Source: Phoronis australis
Lineage: Eukaryota > Phoronida > Phoronidae
DNA length: 64,000 bases
Assembly: GCA_002633005.1 (NCBI GenBank)
Contig: NMRA01000012.1
Span: 2,062,550 to 2,126,549, forward strand
Direction of reading: 5' to 3'
Position 1 is the stretch's first letter, and the number at the start of each line of letters is the position of its first letter. The position numbers were made by a program, and so were the translations under genes. The notes under the pieces are model-generated. The model did not search any database and had not been told where the DNA came from. It saw only the letters and a program-made list of their open reading frames with translations. Below, piece after piece: positions 37,401 to 49,281 of the stretch.

Positions 37401-40400
37401 GAGAAATTATGTTTGTTATAAGTGAAACGGCAGTTTGTGAACATTTTTCCCTTTTGAAAGTAAATAATCAAAAGCGTTCGGAAATCGAGGTCGCGTAATT
37501 TTCAATTATCTATTTTGCTTCTAACTGAGCAGGACAAACTCGTCAAAAAATAGGTAATTATGGATCGCTTCTTTTTTGATGCTGTGTTTTGTTGTTGGTT
37601 TGCTAGTTTCCAACTTAAGTTTGTACTTCACTAATATTTTTATTTCTGCATGTTTAAATTTCCCTACTTACCTGTTATAAAAGATTTGAAAACCTTCATG
37701 TGCTTTTGTAGTAATTGTGAAGTTTACTCATTCTCCAAGCTGGGAATCAAACCTGAAAGGACCATGTGTTAGCTTAAATGTTGAGCTCTTATGCGAGAGA
37801 GTCATTGTTACTTATGCAAAGAAGACATTCCCTCAGACTGCATTTTTGGGATACCTTATTCAAACTCAGGGTAAAGGTTTAAAAAATCTGAACATCTTTT
37901 ATATATGTGATCTTTAAAATGTAGTTCAGCAAACCAAACAAATGGAGCTTATCGTGTAAAAAATTCAGCTGAAGTGACCTTTGATTTTTGCTTATCTCTT
38001 GACTCAGGTCTGTTGGATATTTATGGGTTTGAGAGTTTCACCACCAACAGTTTGGAACAGATGTGTATTAACTACGCCAACGAGAGATTGCAGCAACATT
38101 TTGTGGCTCACTTCCTTCGAGGGCTACAGGTGAGGGGTATTGGTTATTGGTATATTTTTTTACTTGTAGTATTGATTTGTGGTATATACCATAAAGCTTC
38201 TTATAGTAGCCGGGGCGTCTATTTTTTTGGGCATGCTCCAGACCTGCCCTCTATTAGAGACCCAGTGTTTATTTACACATGGTATTGTACAATGGCAAAT
38301 GAAAAAAATTGCTGTTGCTAATCATCCACTCCATCTTGATATGGTGTTATATGAGGGTGGGCTTCTGTTAGAGAAGGAAGCGTCTGTTGGAGAACCAGGC
38401 TCTATTAGAAGCTTTACAGAGGTTGTTTGTCACTGCCATTTATTATTTGCTCTAGTTTGGGTCCTTTCCTAGGTCATCTTTCAAGCTCACATGTACAATA
38501 CAGCCAATGAAATCTTTTTGTCTCAAAATTTCTACATGCCCTCTTCAAAAGATCAAAAGTTTTGGACTCTATGATGAAAACAATTCTGTGTATTTTTCTC
38601 ATTTTCAGTTTGCCTTTTTTCCAGGAAGACTATGACAGAGAAGGTATTCCTTGGTCATATACGTCTTTTGTTGACAATCGACCGTGTCTAGAGCTGCTGG
38701 AGGGAACCCCTGGAATATTTGCGCTGCTGAATGAAGTAAAATTGCGTTCCTTGATTAATGTTTTTGATCTATATGTGTTTTGCTACACGTACAGACCTGC
38801 AGTTGTTTTAAGATGTCACACGTGTTGGATATGCCTGCATCATACAGTCAAATGTTAGAAATTTTTGGTCTGTAGCTTTTTTACAATTACTTCATTTTCA
38901 CCTGTAAATGTAGTCTTTGACTGACTTCTACTTGAGGCCAAAGCGTGATCGTTATGACAAAAGACCAGAGCCAAAACCCTCAAGTCCCCGCTTCACATTA
39001 ATATCACTGAACATTTCCATTAATTGGTAATGCTGTTAAAATAGATGGCGATCATTGATTTACTTAAACGTCTTGTCTAGGAGTGCCAGTTGAACCGGCC
39101 ATCCTCCGACGACAACTTGGTGCACCGAGTGACCTCCACACTCCAGTCTAACGCTTGCCTCCGCAAGTCAAAGCCTGCCCTCAGCCATATATCGTTTGTC
39201 ATTACCCATTATGCTGAGCTTGTGCAATACAGTATCGAAGGTGTGCTTGATAAGAACAAAGACAATGTGCCCACCGAACTTGTGGATTTGTTGACTTCCA
39301 GTACAAACCCATTTGTGGCCGGGCTGTTCTCAAACATCACACTGGAACAACCGGGGCGCAAGAAAAAGACCGTTTTATCAAAGTTTAAAGTGAGTTGTGA
39401 ATGCTTCGAAACAATTTGTTTAGATCAAAAGTTGTGAATTGGTGTTAGATCAATAAGGTTATTCAGAAAACTAAATTGTGTTTTTTTTCAGGAAACATTG
39501 ATGACCTCTGGTTGCAAATTGCCTGTTACCTCTAGTCTAAGTTGCACAATTAGGAAATTGTGTGAAAATGGCAATTTGAAACTATAGCAGCATATTTCCA
39601 AGGTAACAAGTTGCTTACAAAGAGAGCTGCGTTGTCTTCCAAATGTAATGGAATTTTGATAAGTGTAACCGATCCATTTGGCATGTCACTAGAATTTAAT
39701 GGGTAAATTAGAACACAAGGTAGACCGTCTGTTATATATTGTGGTGAGCCTGTGATGTAGACATTTTGCTTATCATGTCGACCTTTACCTGCTGGCACTG
39801 CTGCATTTCATTGGTCAGTGTGGGAAGACGGTATTTCACTGCAGCAAAAGTTGACCTACAGGTTAATGTATTTGCAGCTCCTGAGATTGCTTGTGTGTGT
39901 GTTGTATGGTAATGTGTTATACTGTTAGCAGTGATCTATTGGTATTTTGCAACAGTTGTCTTCTCATCAACAGCATGTCTCTCAGTTTAAAGGGACATTC
40001 TCGACAAGAAAAGTAATAAATGGGATGCATATTACTCTAACACACAGTAGCAGCCAAAGGCTCTACGGCTTAGCCAAATCTCATGCATTAAAGAGCAGAG
40101 TGTTTTAAATGTATAGTATAAGACACCGGTTTTGATTTCAGCAAATGTCTGGCAGACTACGACGAGAAATGGAAACCTGTAATCAAATAATGATAACACA
40201 ATGGATTTTGGAGTTTTATAGCTTTGGTCAAAGCTAATAACTTAAAGATATATATTGATAACGCCACAAAAAGATAATGTCCATTTAGTATGTCAAAAGC
40301 TCAGCTTGCATTTGGGTGTCTTCTGTTTTGTTTGAGTACTCGTCAAGGACACGCGATCGCATCTGGAACATATAGTTTTCTTTGGATTGTTTATCAAACT

Positions 40401-43400
40401 GCATGAAGGCACTATTCATACAGACGGTTGAATTGCAGTCATTTGCTGTGTAACCTCTGACCCTATTGTATTTAATGCAGAGCTGTATGGACCAGTTGAT
40501 GTCTACTCTGAGCAACACTACGGCACACTATGTACGATGTATCAAACCCAACACCAAGTCACAACCAGACCGGTTTGATGATGAATACGTCATGTCTCAG
40601 CTGAAAGCATGCGGCGTTACAGAAACTGTGGAAATTGGTCGACAAGCCTATCCAGCTAGGTATGTAGACGACTCATGGAGAAGATTGCCTGTGTGCTCTT
40701 TCACTTAGATTTATCTTGTACTGTGTGGATTATTTTTCCTCAGCTGGGTAGATTTTTTGTTTTCTAGTTTGGAAATATCTATAATTGTTTCTTGAATATG
40801 AACAGTTAGCTTCTCGGCTCAAATCATAAGTCTTCATAAAGTAAGAAAAATTATAAGACTGGCCTCAATACAATGCTGTATACTAACTATACAGCTTTGC
40901 GTCAATGTGGATAAAAAACTGACCAAATAAAATCTGACAAAAAACTTGTGTCATTGAAAACTACACTCTTCCTTGAGTAAAATTACCGGTGTTAAAAACA
41001 TTGGCGTGGAGCGATCTTACGCGTTGGCTTTTGGCACCATAAAATATAGCATCACTTATGGATAATTTTTTGTGCCAAGGCAAGCTGAGTGTCGGATGAC
41101 TCACAGATTTTGCATGCACCTCCATTGGTCGTTAGCTCTACCATCCGGGCCGTGGGAAATTTTGGGGTCTAACTGAACTCAACACACACCTAGCTGTATT
41201 TTGACGATAGTCTTCATACAGCTAGCTGGCTGACTAGAGTGACTGCAGCCTTCAAATACATTTAGAAAAGCAAGTGACGCAGAATAATTCCATTGTTGAT
41301 GTAAATGATGATTGCATTTTAACATTCAGTTAGACTGAATTGTCTAAACAGTCGTGGTTGTCATGGCGACATGCCTAAAATGTGAATATTATTATCTATA
41401 CAAGAAGGAACAACATTCTTATGCATGATGCATTTTGATTTCTACCATTTTAATTTTATTGATTTTGCCAGTGAAGTCTGTCTACCATATTTTGTACATT
41501 CAAGCAGTATACTGTGGTTGGCAACGACATGCAGAAAATTAATAATGGTTTGTAAAAATAATGGCACATGACCACCAAACTCAAAAACTGAGAAATCATG
41601 TCGCACGAAGTTAGAAAGTTTATTTGGATCTTGCTGTGCGAGTGGTCAAATTGTCACGTCTCAAGTGAAGTTTGGTGGTCGGAGGCTATCATATTTCTAC
41701 AGTGGCTGTCGCAATCTTTCAGGATAAAGTACTCGGATTTCCTCCATCGCTACGGTGTGTTGATACGTGCGAGTACACCGACAGAACACGATGAAGGTAG
41801 TAATAAAGAGAATGAGGGTGACCTGAGTTCTGATAACTTGTTGGATGTGGTCCTGAGGAAGAATGGGAGGTCATCAGGTCTGAAGAAGGGCACACCCAAG
41901 AAGAAACTTCGCAGGAGAGCTGGTGAGACGGTGGTGGGTGGGCTGTGGGATTTGTTACAGATCTTTTGTGATACTCAAAAATGGAGGATGGCGTAGAAAC
42001 CGCAAACTAGTCGAGCCATGTGAGACTCGCGTGACGCCTGCCCTTAGAGCAATGAGTTGACATGTTTCTTTGTAGTGCTGCAGGGCTTGACAAGCAAGTA
42101 AATGCTCAAAAATACGAGTGGAAAATTCACCTCACCCTTAGAACTCATACAGGCACTGAGCAGACGTTTTTTTTTATTGCTGCAGTTGCCAGTAGTTGAT
42201 CTCCGACTGTGGACCCGGCGATCGTTCTCCATGACCTGTTTTGTAAGATTGCACATGCTCTTAATCTTAATAATTGCAATTTAAACATTCAATTTGAGGG
42301 CAATAATTCCCTGGCAAGCCTGAAAATTGAGGTGCGGCCGATTAACTGCTGAGGCAGAGAGTCGCTCTGGTAATACATGACCTTTGAAACTGAAGTAAAC
42401 TGATTCTAAATTCAAAAGATTTCCCATATCCATAAGGCTTGTTGCCGACGCAGATGTTATATAGATGCTCCCTAACTAACTCAAAAAATTGAAAAACCTG
42501 TCCAAAATTTTCTTTCAAATTCGGAAAATACGAGTGCAAATATGCCATCATTTGTATTTTCGAGTGGAAATTTTCACCTGTGTAGAGTGCTGCCCTATTT
42601 TGTATATTTTAACATAAATCTCATATGTGCCTGTTTTCAGTAACTTTCAATGTCAAAGACAATAACGTTCAAATTAAAACACCTATTGTTGCAATAATGG
42701 CCTCACGTAGTGCCACATGCTTAGATCAAATCTACACGCATACTATTACTGGATACAGCTACGGTTCATGTCGAAATAAATGTTTATAAGCAGTAATACA
42801 GCACATGAGAAAAGACCCCTGTTAGTGAGAACACCTGTTCATTCACCGCTAGTTACTGTAGTTTTGTTTCACATCCCAGTGTTCACCTTTGCTCTATCCT
42901 GTGTGCAGGGTTTTCTAGTGCTGATCACTCACGTCGACTCTGTTCAGCCATTGTCACCTCAGTGTTTGGCAAGCAACCCAGAGATGACCCATCAGGGCAC
43001 AAAATGGGTCGCACAAAGATCTTCCTGAGAGACGGTCAGGTAATGAAGACTGTATTCACAGTAGTTACCTTTGAATGGTTTCTTGGTAACAATCATAAGA
43101 CGGGAGTTCTTTTTGTGGGAAAATCTCATGGAAAATTGTGAATTCTAGCGAACTTGTAGAAAATGAATATGCAATATGAGTGGCAACTATTAGAGTTTGT
43201 TCGAGTTTCTTGGTGAGAAGATGTAGCTCACTGTTTTAGAACCATGTTATTTGGTTATCTTGCTCACCGATGATACTTTAGGAAAAGTATTCAGACAAAA
43301 TGATCAGAAATTCCCCATCGTGACTTACGGGCAGAAGCCGAATTTATCATAAGAGTAGTCTTCTCTCATGACCAATGTAAGGGAAATAACTGGAAAATTA

Positions 43401-45979
43401 GCAAGCTGGCTCAGCCATTCTGTAATTAGAATTTTACTGGCATGGTAGCTATTGATAGTCACTTTTGGTCTTGACAGAATTAGCTGTTATGACGAGGAAA
43501 AGATATTTTTTGTCTTATTTTTGTCATGTACTGTATAAGCTGACAATGATTCTCATCATCAATTAAAATATTGGTGCTTTTATTTGATATCTTGGCCTGA
43601 AACTAATATCACATGAGTGAATGCTCTACACTTATTTCAGTTGGAGATGCTGGAGTCTGCTCGTGTTAAGGTGCTCAGTAAACAGGCGTTCACAATACAG
43701 TGTGCTTGGAGGAGGTATCGCAGTAGGGTGCGACAAGAACAAAAGATGGTGCTCGCTGCTCGGGTCTTACAAGCAGGTAATACGGCTTAACCAGGTGTGT
43801 GTAAGACTAGTTAATACCTTGTGTTTGGTGAGATTGTGCATTACAAACTGAGCAAGTGATCTGAATCTTGAGTAACTAGCGTTATTAGCATTTATTTAAT
43901 GAACGTACTCGTAGACAGTGATGAGTGTCACAATGCCTGCTATGGCAGTGGAAATGTGTTTGGATTTAATTTGTTTGTTTGTTTGATAACATACTTGTGC
44001 AACTGAATAGTTTCAGTGAAAATATACACATTAAAAAATAACTGGATATCTGGAATATTAACTAAAGTAAATAAGAACATGCATGCTACCAGGGATGCAT
44101 TGTGTGGATGCAGGACATTCGCAAGACACAGCAGGAAGAATTAATTATAGAATGGAAACCATGAATATAATGCCTATAACTAAACATTACAGACTTACCG
44201 ATCAATCACTTCAGTGGCAGCCATTTTGTTAGTTTGCGCTTGTAAGATCTCAAGCTTACCTACAAAACACTTGCCTTTCACTCGCACGTGTGTTCTCAAA
44301 ACAAACTTAATTCCAAGAAAATTGGATTAGCTAAAGATAAATCTTAAATTTCAGTCAATTTTAAGATAAAACTTTAATTTGTCTCAAGTCTGCTTCAAGA
44401 AAGAGATCTTGAGTTTTTGACTTAAAAGTCAAAAATGAACTTAAGTCAGTTTCTTGGAACGGGCCTCAGGCTAAAAGCTTTTCCAAAATAACTTATTTTG
44501 AACACTTATTCATTTGCTAGCTATTTTGGAAGTTCACATCTTACAAAGCAATGGATTGAAACTAGGTTTTAAGAGATATGAGTTAAATATCCATCATTGT
44601 TGTCTGACCTTCATTTACTTGACCATTTCCAGCCTTTAGAAAGTGGCTGAAGCATCGTAACAGGCAACAAGAAATGAAATCCGCGGCGCTTGTCATTGAG
44701 CGGGGCTACATGGCATACAGAGAGAGGATTGCACTGAGGAGACATGTGCTGGAGCTGTCCTTGCAGAATCGAAGGTGGAGTAGTGAGGAGGCGAGTCGCA
44801 GCATGTCACATGATCAGTCATGTGATCAGTGTCACGATCGTGTAGTGTCTGTCAACGCCTGTATAAATTTTGTGGGAGTGTCCGACTTGAACTGTGATAA
44901 ACAAGATGTGTCGTCTTCTTATCGGTATGTCACTGGGAGGAACACTTCAAGTTGTGCTGAAATAAATGGAGTGAAGGACAAGCAGTTAACGTGTGGCATA
45001 TTGTCTAGCAGGAGAGTAACACCAGCCACACTACCCAAACCCAACAGATGTCGCTCTGGTAATAAAGGTACAGTGTCTTCTGTGGACAGGGTCTTGCAAC
45101 AACTGAGGAATGGTGGTGCCTGCCTGACATACAAGCACTTGCATTTTCTGGAGGCGAGAGATGGCGTTTTGTCACGAAGACATGTCTTTGAGGTAAATTT
45201 TACATATTTGACGATGCAAACTTCTGTAATTCAGTCATAGTACTGATGTGAAGTGAGGATTCTGTTTTGATAATCTGTTCTATTCTGTTTGACTACCGTA
45301 CCTGAGAATGGTATTTGCCCAATATCAAAATGTCGTTCATGCACTTGTTCTGTAATTTTTGTTTTTCAACTTGCATATGAATCTCAAATTGTCCATCAAG
45401 TTTGAATTAAAATAGCTGGTTCTCAAAATGTGGCCAAGTTTTATCCGACTATTGCCGAAACCTTTTCCAAAATGCATTTTTTCCTCAACACAACCAGGTG
45501 TTTGTCAGTGAATATGTGTGCAGCTGATTTGTGTTTGCGCAAAATTAAGTTTTCCGTGCATCTGGATGACTTCATTAGTGTGCATGTTGCTAGTTTTATG
45601 AATGACTCAGGTGGTCCGTTGACTTGGTGGTCAGTGTAAAAGAGCGATTGTCTGATGGCCTTGGCAGTGAAAAAAATAAAAATCTTTTCGATTTACCTTC
45701 GCAGTGTGCCATGTAATTTTAGACGTTTTTGAGAACATTCTATTTACCCAATTGTGTAATTTTTTCTGTCCCTATTTGCTATACGTAAGGGCATTCAGAT
45801 CCGCAAATAACTAACCGATTGCATTATTTTTTTAGGGCAAAGTGAGATTCCACACCAAAGTGAACAACATTCTGACGTATGGTCACCTGGCTAATCGCAT
45901 AGACTACCAATGCAGTATAACCGATTGTCTGAGTGCTACGGATATTTACAGACTGCAGAAGGAGAGACCAGTCTATTAG
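28467..45979 (+). CDS. MYO19: Myosin-19 (class XIX unconventional myosin), N-terminal exon not found
   Basis: Eighteen exons with continuous phase: 28467-28560, 29217-29362, 30215-30328, 31136-31262, 32252-32321, 33636-33738, 34563-34632, 35621-35791, 36620-36874, 38008-38129, 38625-38735, 39081-39389, 40481-40659, 41723-41922, 42909-43039, 43641-43776, 44633-45192, 45836-45979 (TAG), about 1,013 residues. Motor motifs: P-loop GESGAGK, switch I NSSRFGK, switch [11 protein letters not shown], actin-site stretch RCIKPN, converter-end [10 protein letters not shown]. An IQ-rich lever arm follows ([13 protein letters not shown], then [12 protein letters not shown]). Alignment to human MYO19 from memory is co-linear (FYT.AG.TLVA.NPFKPVP near the start). 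Family role: moves and anchors mitochondria on actin through a C-terminal outer-membrane-binding domain. The start codon exon lies upstream of 28,467 and was not identified. The assignment to class XIX rests on the C-terminal domain and overall co-linearity. Confidence 0.93.
32750..32890 (+). repeat. Dispersed intronic repeat, copy 1 (partner at 44,151-44,290)
   Basis: It shares with the second copy 'gaatggaaacca', 'caatcacttc.gtggc', 'gccattttgttagttt' and 'gcctttcactc'-type blocks in the same order and orientation. Both copies lie in MYO19 introns. Confidence 0.5.
34193..34247 (+). repeat. (TTTG)n microsatellite
   Basis: About 13-14 uninterrupted TTTG units in a MYO19 intron. Confidence 0.95.
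34650..34735 (+). repeat. ACC-rich imperfect trinucleotide repeat
   Basis: Imperfect ACC/AACACC array immediately after the exon ending at 34,632, in a MYO19 intron. Confidence 0.7.
35215..35330 (-). mobile_element. tRNA-derived SINE fragment
   Basis: On the minus strand a B-box-like GTAGGTTCTAATCCCAC is preceded by TGAGGCCTAGAGGGTTGAGTG, an A-box/anticodon-arm-like arrangement. No complete tRNA cloverleaf is evident, so this is a SINE-type relic and not a tRNA gene. It lies in a MYO19 intron about 300 bases before the exon at 35,621. Confidence 0.5.
35621..35791 (+). CDS. MYO19: MYO19 motor exon spliced with a GC donor
   Basis: This exon encodes the motor stretch that includes [16 protein letters not shown]. 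Its 3' end reads CAG|GCAAGT. The phase-1 continuation into the exon starting at 36,620 (VVAKCLEMA) works only if the intron begins at this GC. The only close GT (GTGTGC, six bases downstream) breaks the frame. Apart from the second base, the donor matches the strong consensus, as is usual for GC-AG introns. Confidence 0.85.
41723..41922 (+). CDS. MYO19: MYO19 converter-region exon with charged insert
   Basis: After a conserved [13 protein letters not shown] segment, the exon carries an acidic Asn/Glu-rich stretch ([16 protein letters not shown]) and then a strongly basic one ([14 protein letters not shown]) before the converter resumes in the next exon. Human MYO19 also has a divergent insert here, but as I recall without this acidic-then-basic pattern. 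The donor GCTG|GTGAGA is in phase with 42,909. Confidence 0.8.
43279..43545 (+). repeat. Tc1/mariner-like terminal fragment, copy B
   Basis: It shares 'aaaagtattca.acaaaatg', 'gaa.t.atcataagagt.gtc' and 'gggaaat.aac.ggaaa' blocks in order with copy A at 3,888-4,150. It lies in a MYO19 intron and is non-coding. Confidence 0.5.
44151..44290 (+). repeat. Dispersed intronic repeat, copy 2 (partner at 32,750-32,890)
   Basis: Same orientation and block order as copy 1, including the exact block GCCATTTTGTTAGTTT. Confidence 0.5.
44633..45979 (+). CDS. MYO19: MYO19 lever-arm end and mitochondria-binding tail exons
   Basis: The exon 44,633-45,192 finishes the IQ region ([13 protein letters not shown], then a further IQ-like [14 protein letters not shown]). 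It then carries a long Ser/Cys-rich linker and ends [23 protein letters not shown]. The last exon encodes [20 protein letters not shown] and ends ERPVY. The final part corresponds to the C-terminal mitochondrial outer-membrane association domain of MYO19 (human counterpart near GSIKFHCRKSPLRYADI). It contains several basic residues, consistent with membrane association. The linker is longer than I recall from vertebrate proteins. Confidence 0.85.
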
Positions 45980-46364
45980 TGATCTGCGGTCTGAAGTATT
46001 GCAACACAATGGCTACCTTTTCCTAACTACTACTCGCAAAAAGTTAATTTATTTCAAGGGAAAAGTGAATAGATGTGGTCTTGCTTCAAGGTGCTCTATT
46101 AAACAACAACCAAGAATTACATGTGTCAAGTGGCAAATCAGTTAATCTACTGAAACAGCATTTGAAAGTGGCCGGTCATGTGACGTGCATTGCAAGTGAA
46201 ACTATCTAAGCAGGTTAAGTAGTCAAGTTCGACCTCATTTGGTTCACTTAGAATGAACTAGAGTAATCTGAGCTTACATAATTGGCCAACCCAGTGAATG
46301 TTGTCAGGGTATATGTACTACCTACCGCTTCAGCACTATAAATATGACAAGGGTAATAGTCACA

Positions 46365-46450
46365 TTTTGATAACCAGTTTTCTCCACTGAATAACATGTA
46401 TGGAACTGGTTCTCAAAATCTGGAACCCCTGTAAGCAACTATTGCCTTGC
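46365..46450 (+). repeat. Short dispersed repeat, copy 1 (partner at 63,459-63,545)
   Basis: It shares 'ttctccactgaataacat', 'ctggttctcaaaat' and 'aactattgcc' in order with the second copy, and partly, in inverted form, with 34,786-34,845. Confidence 0.5.
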
Positions 46451-47940
46451 GAGCATGTTGCCAAGTGACTCTCATATTACAGGATCAATTAATCTATTAA
46501 CAGAGCTGTGTAGAATGCTGCAATGCTGTGAATGTTGTCAGTCTATTGCCAGGTAATGTTCTCTGACTATGGGTTAAATTATTGTGACCTCAGGACAGCC
46601 GCATTGTTTTTTGTACCCATTTCTCAGATGCTGTTGGTTATAGTGACACCAAGAACAGTGGCTAATGTCAAAGTTCACCAACTTAAAATTTGAAGATATG
46701 AAGCTGTCAGCAGAGGAACTACCAACAGAGGCAGACTGTGATCTCTTCTCATCCACAGTGCAAAGCCAGGAAACAAATGCTAACTGAATGCATTACAAAT
46801 TCTAAGTTTCTCCAAGTTTTTAAGTGTTTTTAAAGATAGTACGTTTTCAGTTTTTGGTCCCGATGGAAACACAGCTTCAGTCTTCGTGGTTGAAGCAATA
46901 GTTTTAGAGGTTTGCGTGACTGTTAAATGGAGATCATGTGTGCTGGTATTAATTAATGTTAAGTATTTGGCAGAAGCTACTTCAATTTCAAAGCCAATTG
47001 TTCATCGTGTACACAACTGACAGGTGTCCGCATTAGCCCCTATAGTACATCAGAAGCCTTAAGAGTTACTTTTCTCTCAATCATCAAAAGTCACTATCCC
47101 GTAATTTCCTCCCATATTCAAAAGTTAAGTCGAAAGACCTGCCAATGTCATGTGGCTGCAAAGCTGAAATCCTCTTGTGGTTTGCAAGACCTCGTACTGG
47201 TTTTCCTCATGCTTGGCTATACACCGTATGCAAGTTACATAACAGGTTGGGAGATTTTGTCCCACTTCCTCCGATTGGTTGGTGATCTATTCTTCCAACT
47301 CTGCCAAATGCTTCGGGCATCACAACTTTTTCGTATTTTTTATTAGTTTTAACATTGACTATTAAATTTGGAAGAGCTGGGTCAACTGCAGATGTATTAA
47401 TTGGCGTATGGGAGGCCACCTGTCGGGGAGCAACACCAGAGAATGCCAGCATAGGTGAGAATTTGTCAGCATATCGTGTAGCAAGGGAAAGTGAACGTTG
47501 ACATGATGCAACTGGACTGCTGTGTCGCGTGCAGATGTGGCAAGTCTTACTGTTAAAGGGAAAGTCAATTTTAAGTGTATGAAAGCTAGTTGAGACTCGT
47601 CATTTTCCAAGATGGTTCGTTTACCAAGGATTAGAACAAGTCTGGTCTGTGATTTATGTTATGTGTGGCCCATACATTCAGGGCATTTTGCTTTAAAATG
47701 TTGCAAAATTTCAATATGTTTTTCAGTGCATTCATACAATATGGCCTTCACAGGATTTATTTGTATCCTTACCACGTTTTATAGATTTGTAATATAAATG
47801 CATGGGTACCTTGTTCAATAGGTTTCATTATTTATAGTGTCTGTGCCATATTCTCTACAAGTCGCACATTAACTCTTCTTAATTATATATCTATGGTTAT
47901 ATGAGGACTTTCATGGAGTGTTCTGTACCTCTTTCACTCA

Positions 47941-47946
47941 AATAAA
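47941..47946 (+). terminator. Candidate poly(A) signal for MYO19
   Basis: AATAAA about 2 kb after the MYO19 stop. Its use is not proven. Confidence 0.35.
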
Positions 47947-47957
47947 TAGAGAAAAAT

Positions 47958-47963
47958 TTTATT
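47958..47963 (-). terminator. Candidate poly(A) signal for PES1
   Basis: TTTATT on the plus strand, i.e. AATAAA on the minus strand, about 1.3 kb past the PES1 stop and only 12 bases from the plus-strand signal of MYO19. Confidence 0.3.
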
Positions 47964-49281
47964 TGTCGATTTAAGTTCACATGCCCAACCATGTGCTATT
48001 CCAGTCAAAGACAATATTTAAAGTAGCATTTCACACTGCTTTAAATAGCTGGCTAAAATTGAATTGGGCCTTTCTGGTCTCATAAAATCGGTCTTAAAAT
48101 TTTCTATTTCCGTTACCAACAAGAACATCAAAACTATTTATAGAATCAAAAAAAAAACACTTCAGACTATAGTGTTCGCCAATCCTAAAATTACGAATTT
48201 GAAAATGGCAATGATTAAATAGGGCAACACTGTTAACAGGACTCTTGATCTCAACATTTTAAACACCGAGACCCTGTCTAGGGTAGAAATAACAAACAAA
48301 AACATAATTGAAATGTCATTTAATTTAAAATAAACATAGGAAGTTAAATACATTGATAAACATGTACTTAGGGATCATGTTTAAATACACTGCATCAAAA
48401 ATATTCCAGTTAGGCTGGCACGAAGTGATTAACAGATATCATTTCTTGCCATCTACATACCAAATTGGACTTAATGTACACAGCATCCAGTGTATAGGCA
48501 ATAATAGTTCACATGCATTTCGTCTTAGATGCCACAGTGTAATTTGTCACCGTTTCTTTACAAGAGACACACGGGGTAATTTTTTAAAGATTTAATGAAG
48601 GAGACTTGCTTTCAAGCAGTCAGTTTCAAAAGAATCTGGTACGTCAGTAGAAAAAAGAGTAGGCAACAAACTAATATTTACCAGCTGCTGCTTCATGAGG
48701 AAAGGTCACTTATAGATTACCAACAGAAAACAGTTCATCAACACAGTGTTTGTACCTTTCTACGAACAGAACCTTTACTTTATCAGTGCCACCTAGTGAA
48801 TTTCCAGTTCCTATTGCACAACAAAAGAGCATTAGGCTTACCCTGGCTGTCAATTCAAAGGCCACCGTATAGGTTGAGTTTCAACATGAAAGGCACAAAT
48901 GCTTTTGAAGAAATATTCCTGTGGTCAGTTTCACGGAGCTCAGTCTCAGTCTGAAGATCACTCATAGGTCAAGGTTCATCATGCTGAGTAACAAAGATAA
49001 AGCAGGCCTAAAACTGCTCAACTAACCCAGACGAAGAGAAACTACTTCATTTGGAAACGATATCAAAAATAGGTAAGAGACGCACCTCAGTTCAAGTTTA
49101 AACAAAAAAATTGTGAAACAAGACAACAACTAGTCTCAAATGAACTGTTCTCATAAATAAGGTATCGTAAAACAGGCGGACGAGGTCCTATACACCCTCC
49201 TCAGTATGTCTCACTGGCTGCTGACCTACTGCTGACGATCAGACAACAAGACCCATCTACAATTGTATCATCATCTCATGG

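Larger units (their letters stand above)
45980..49281. other. Intergenic region / 3' UTRs between convergent MYO19 and PES1
   Basis: No exon is recognised on either strand. A 46,365-46,450 block (ctggttctcaaaatctggaa, caactattgcc) recurs near 63,459-63,545. A 119-codon frame at 48,595-48,954 has no recognisable sequence and lies where the PES1 3' UTR would be. Confidence 0.5.

Noticed and set aside
48595-48954. 119-codon plus-strand ORF
   Set aside because: No family resemblance; it lies antisense to the presumed PES1 3' UTR without splice signals.
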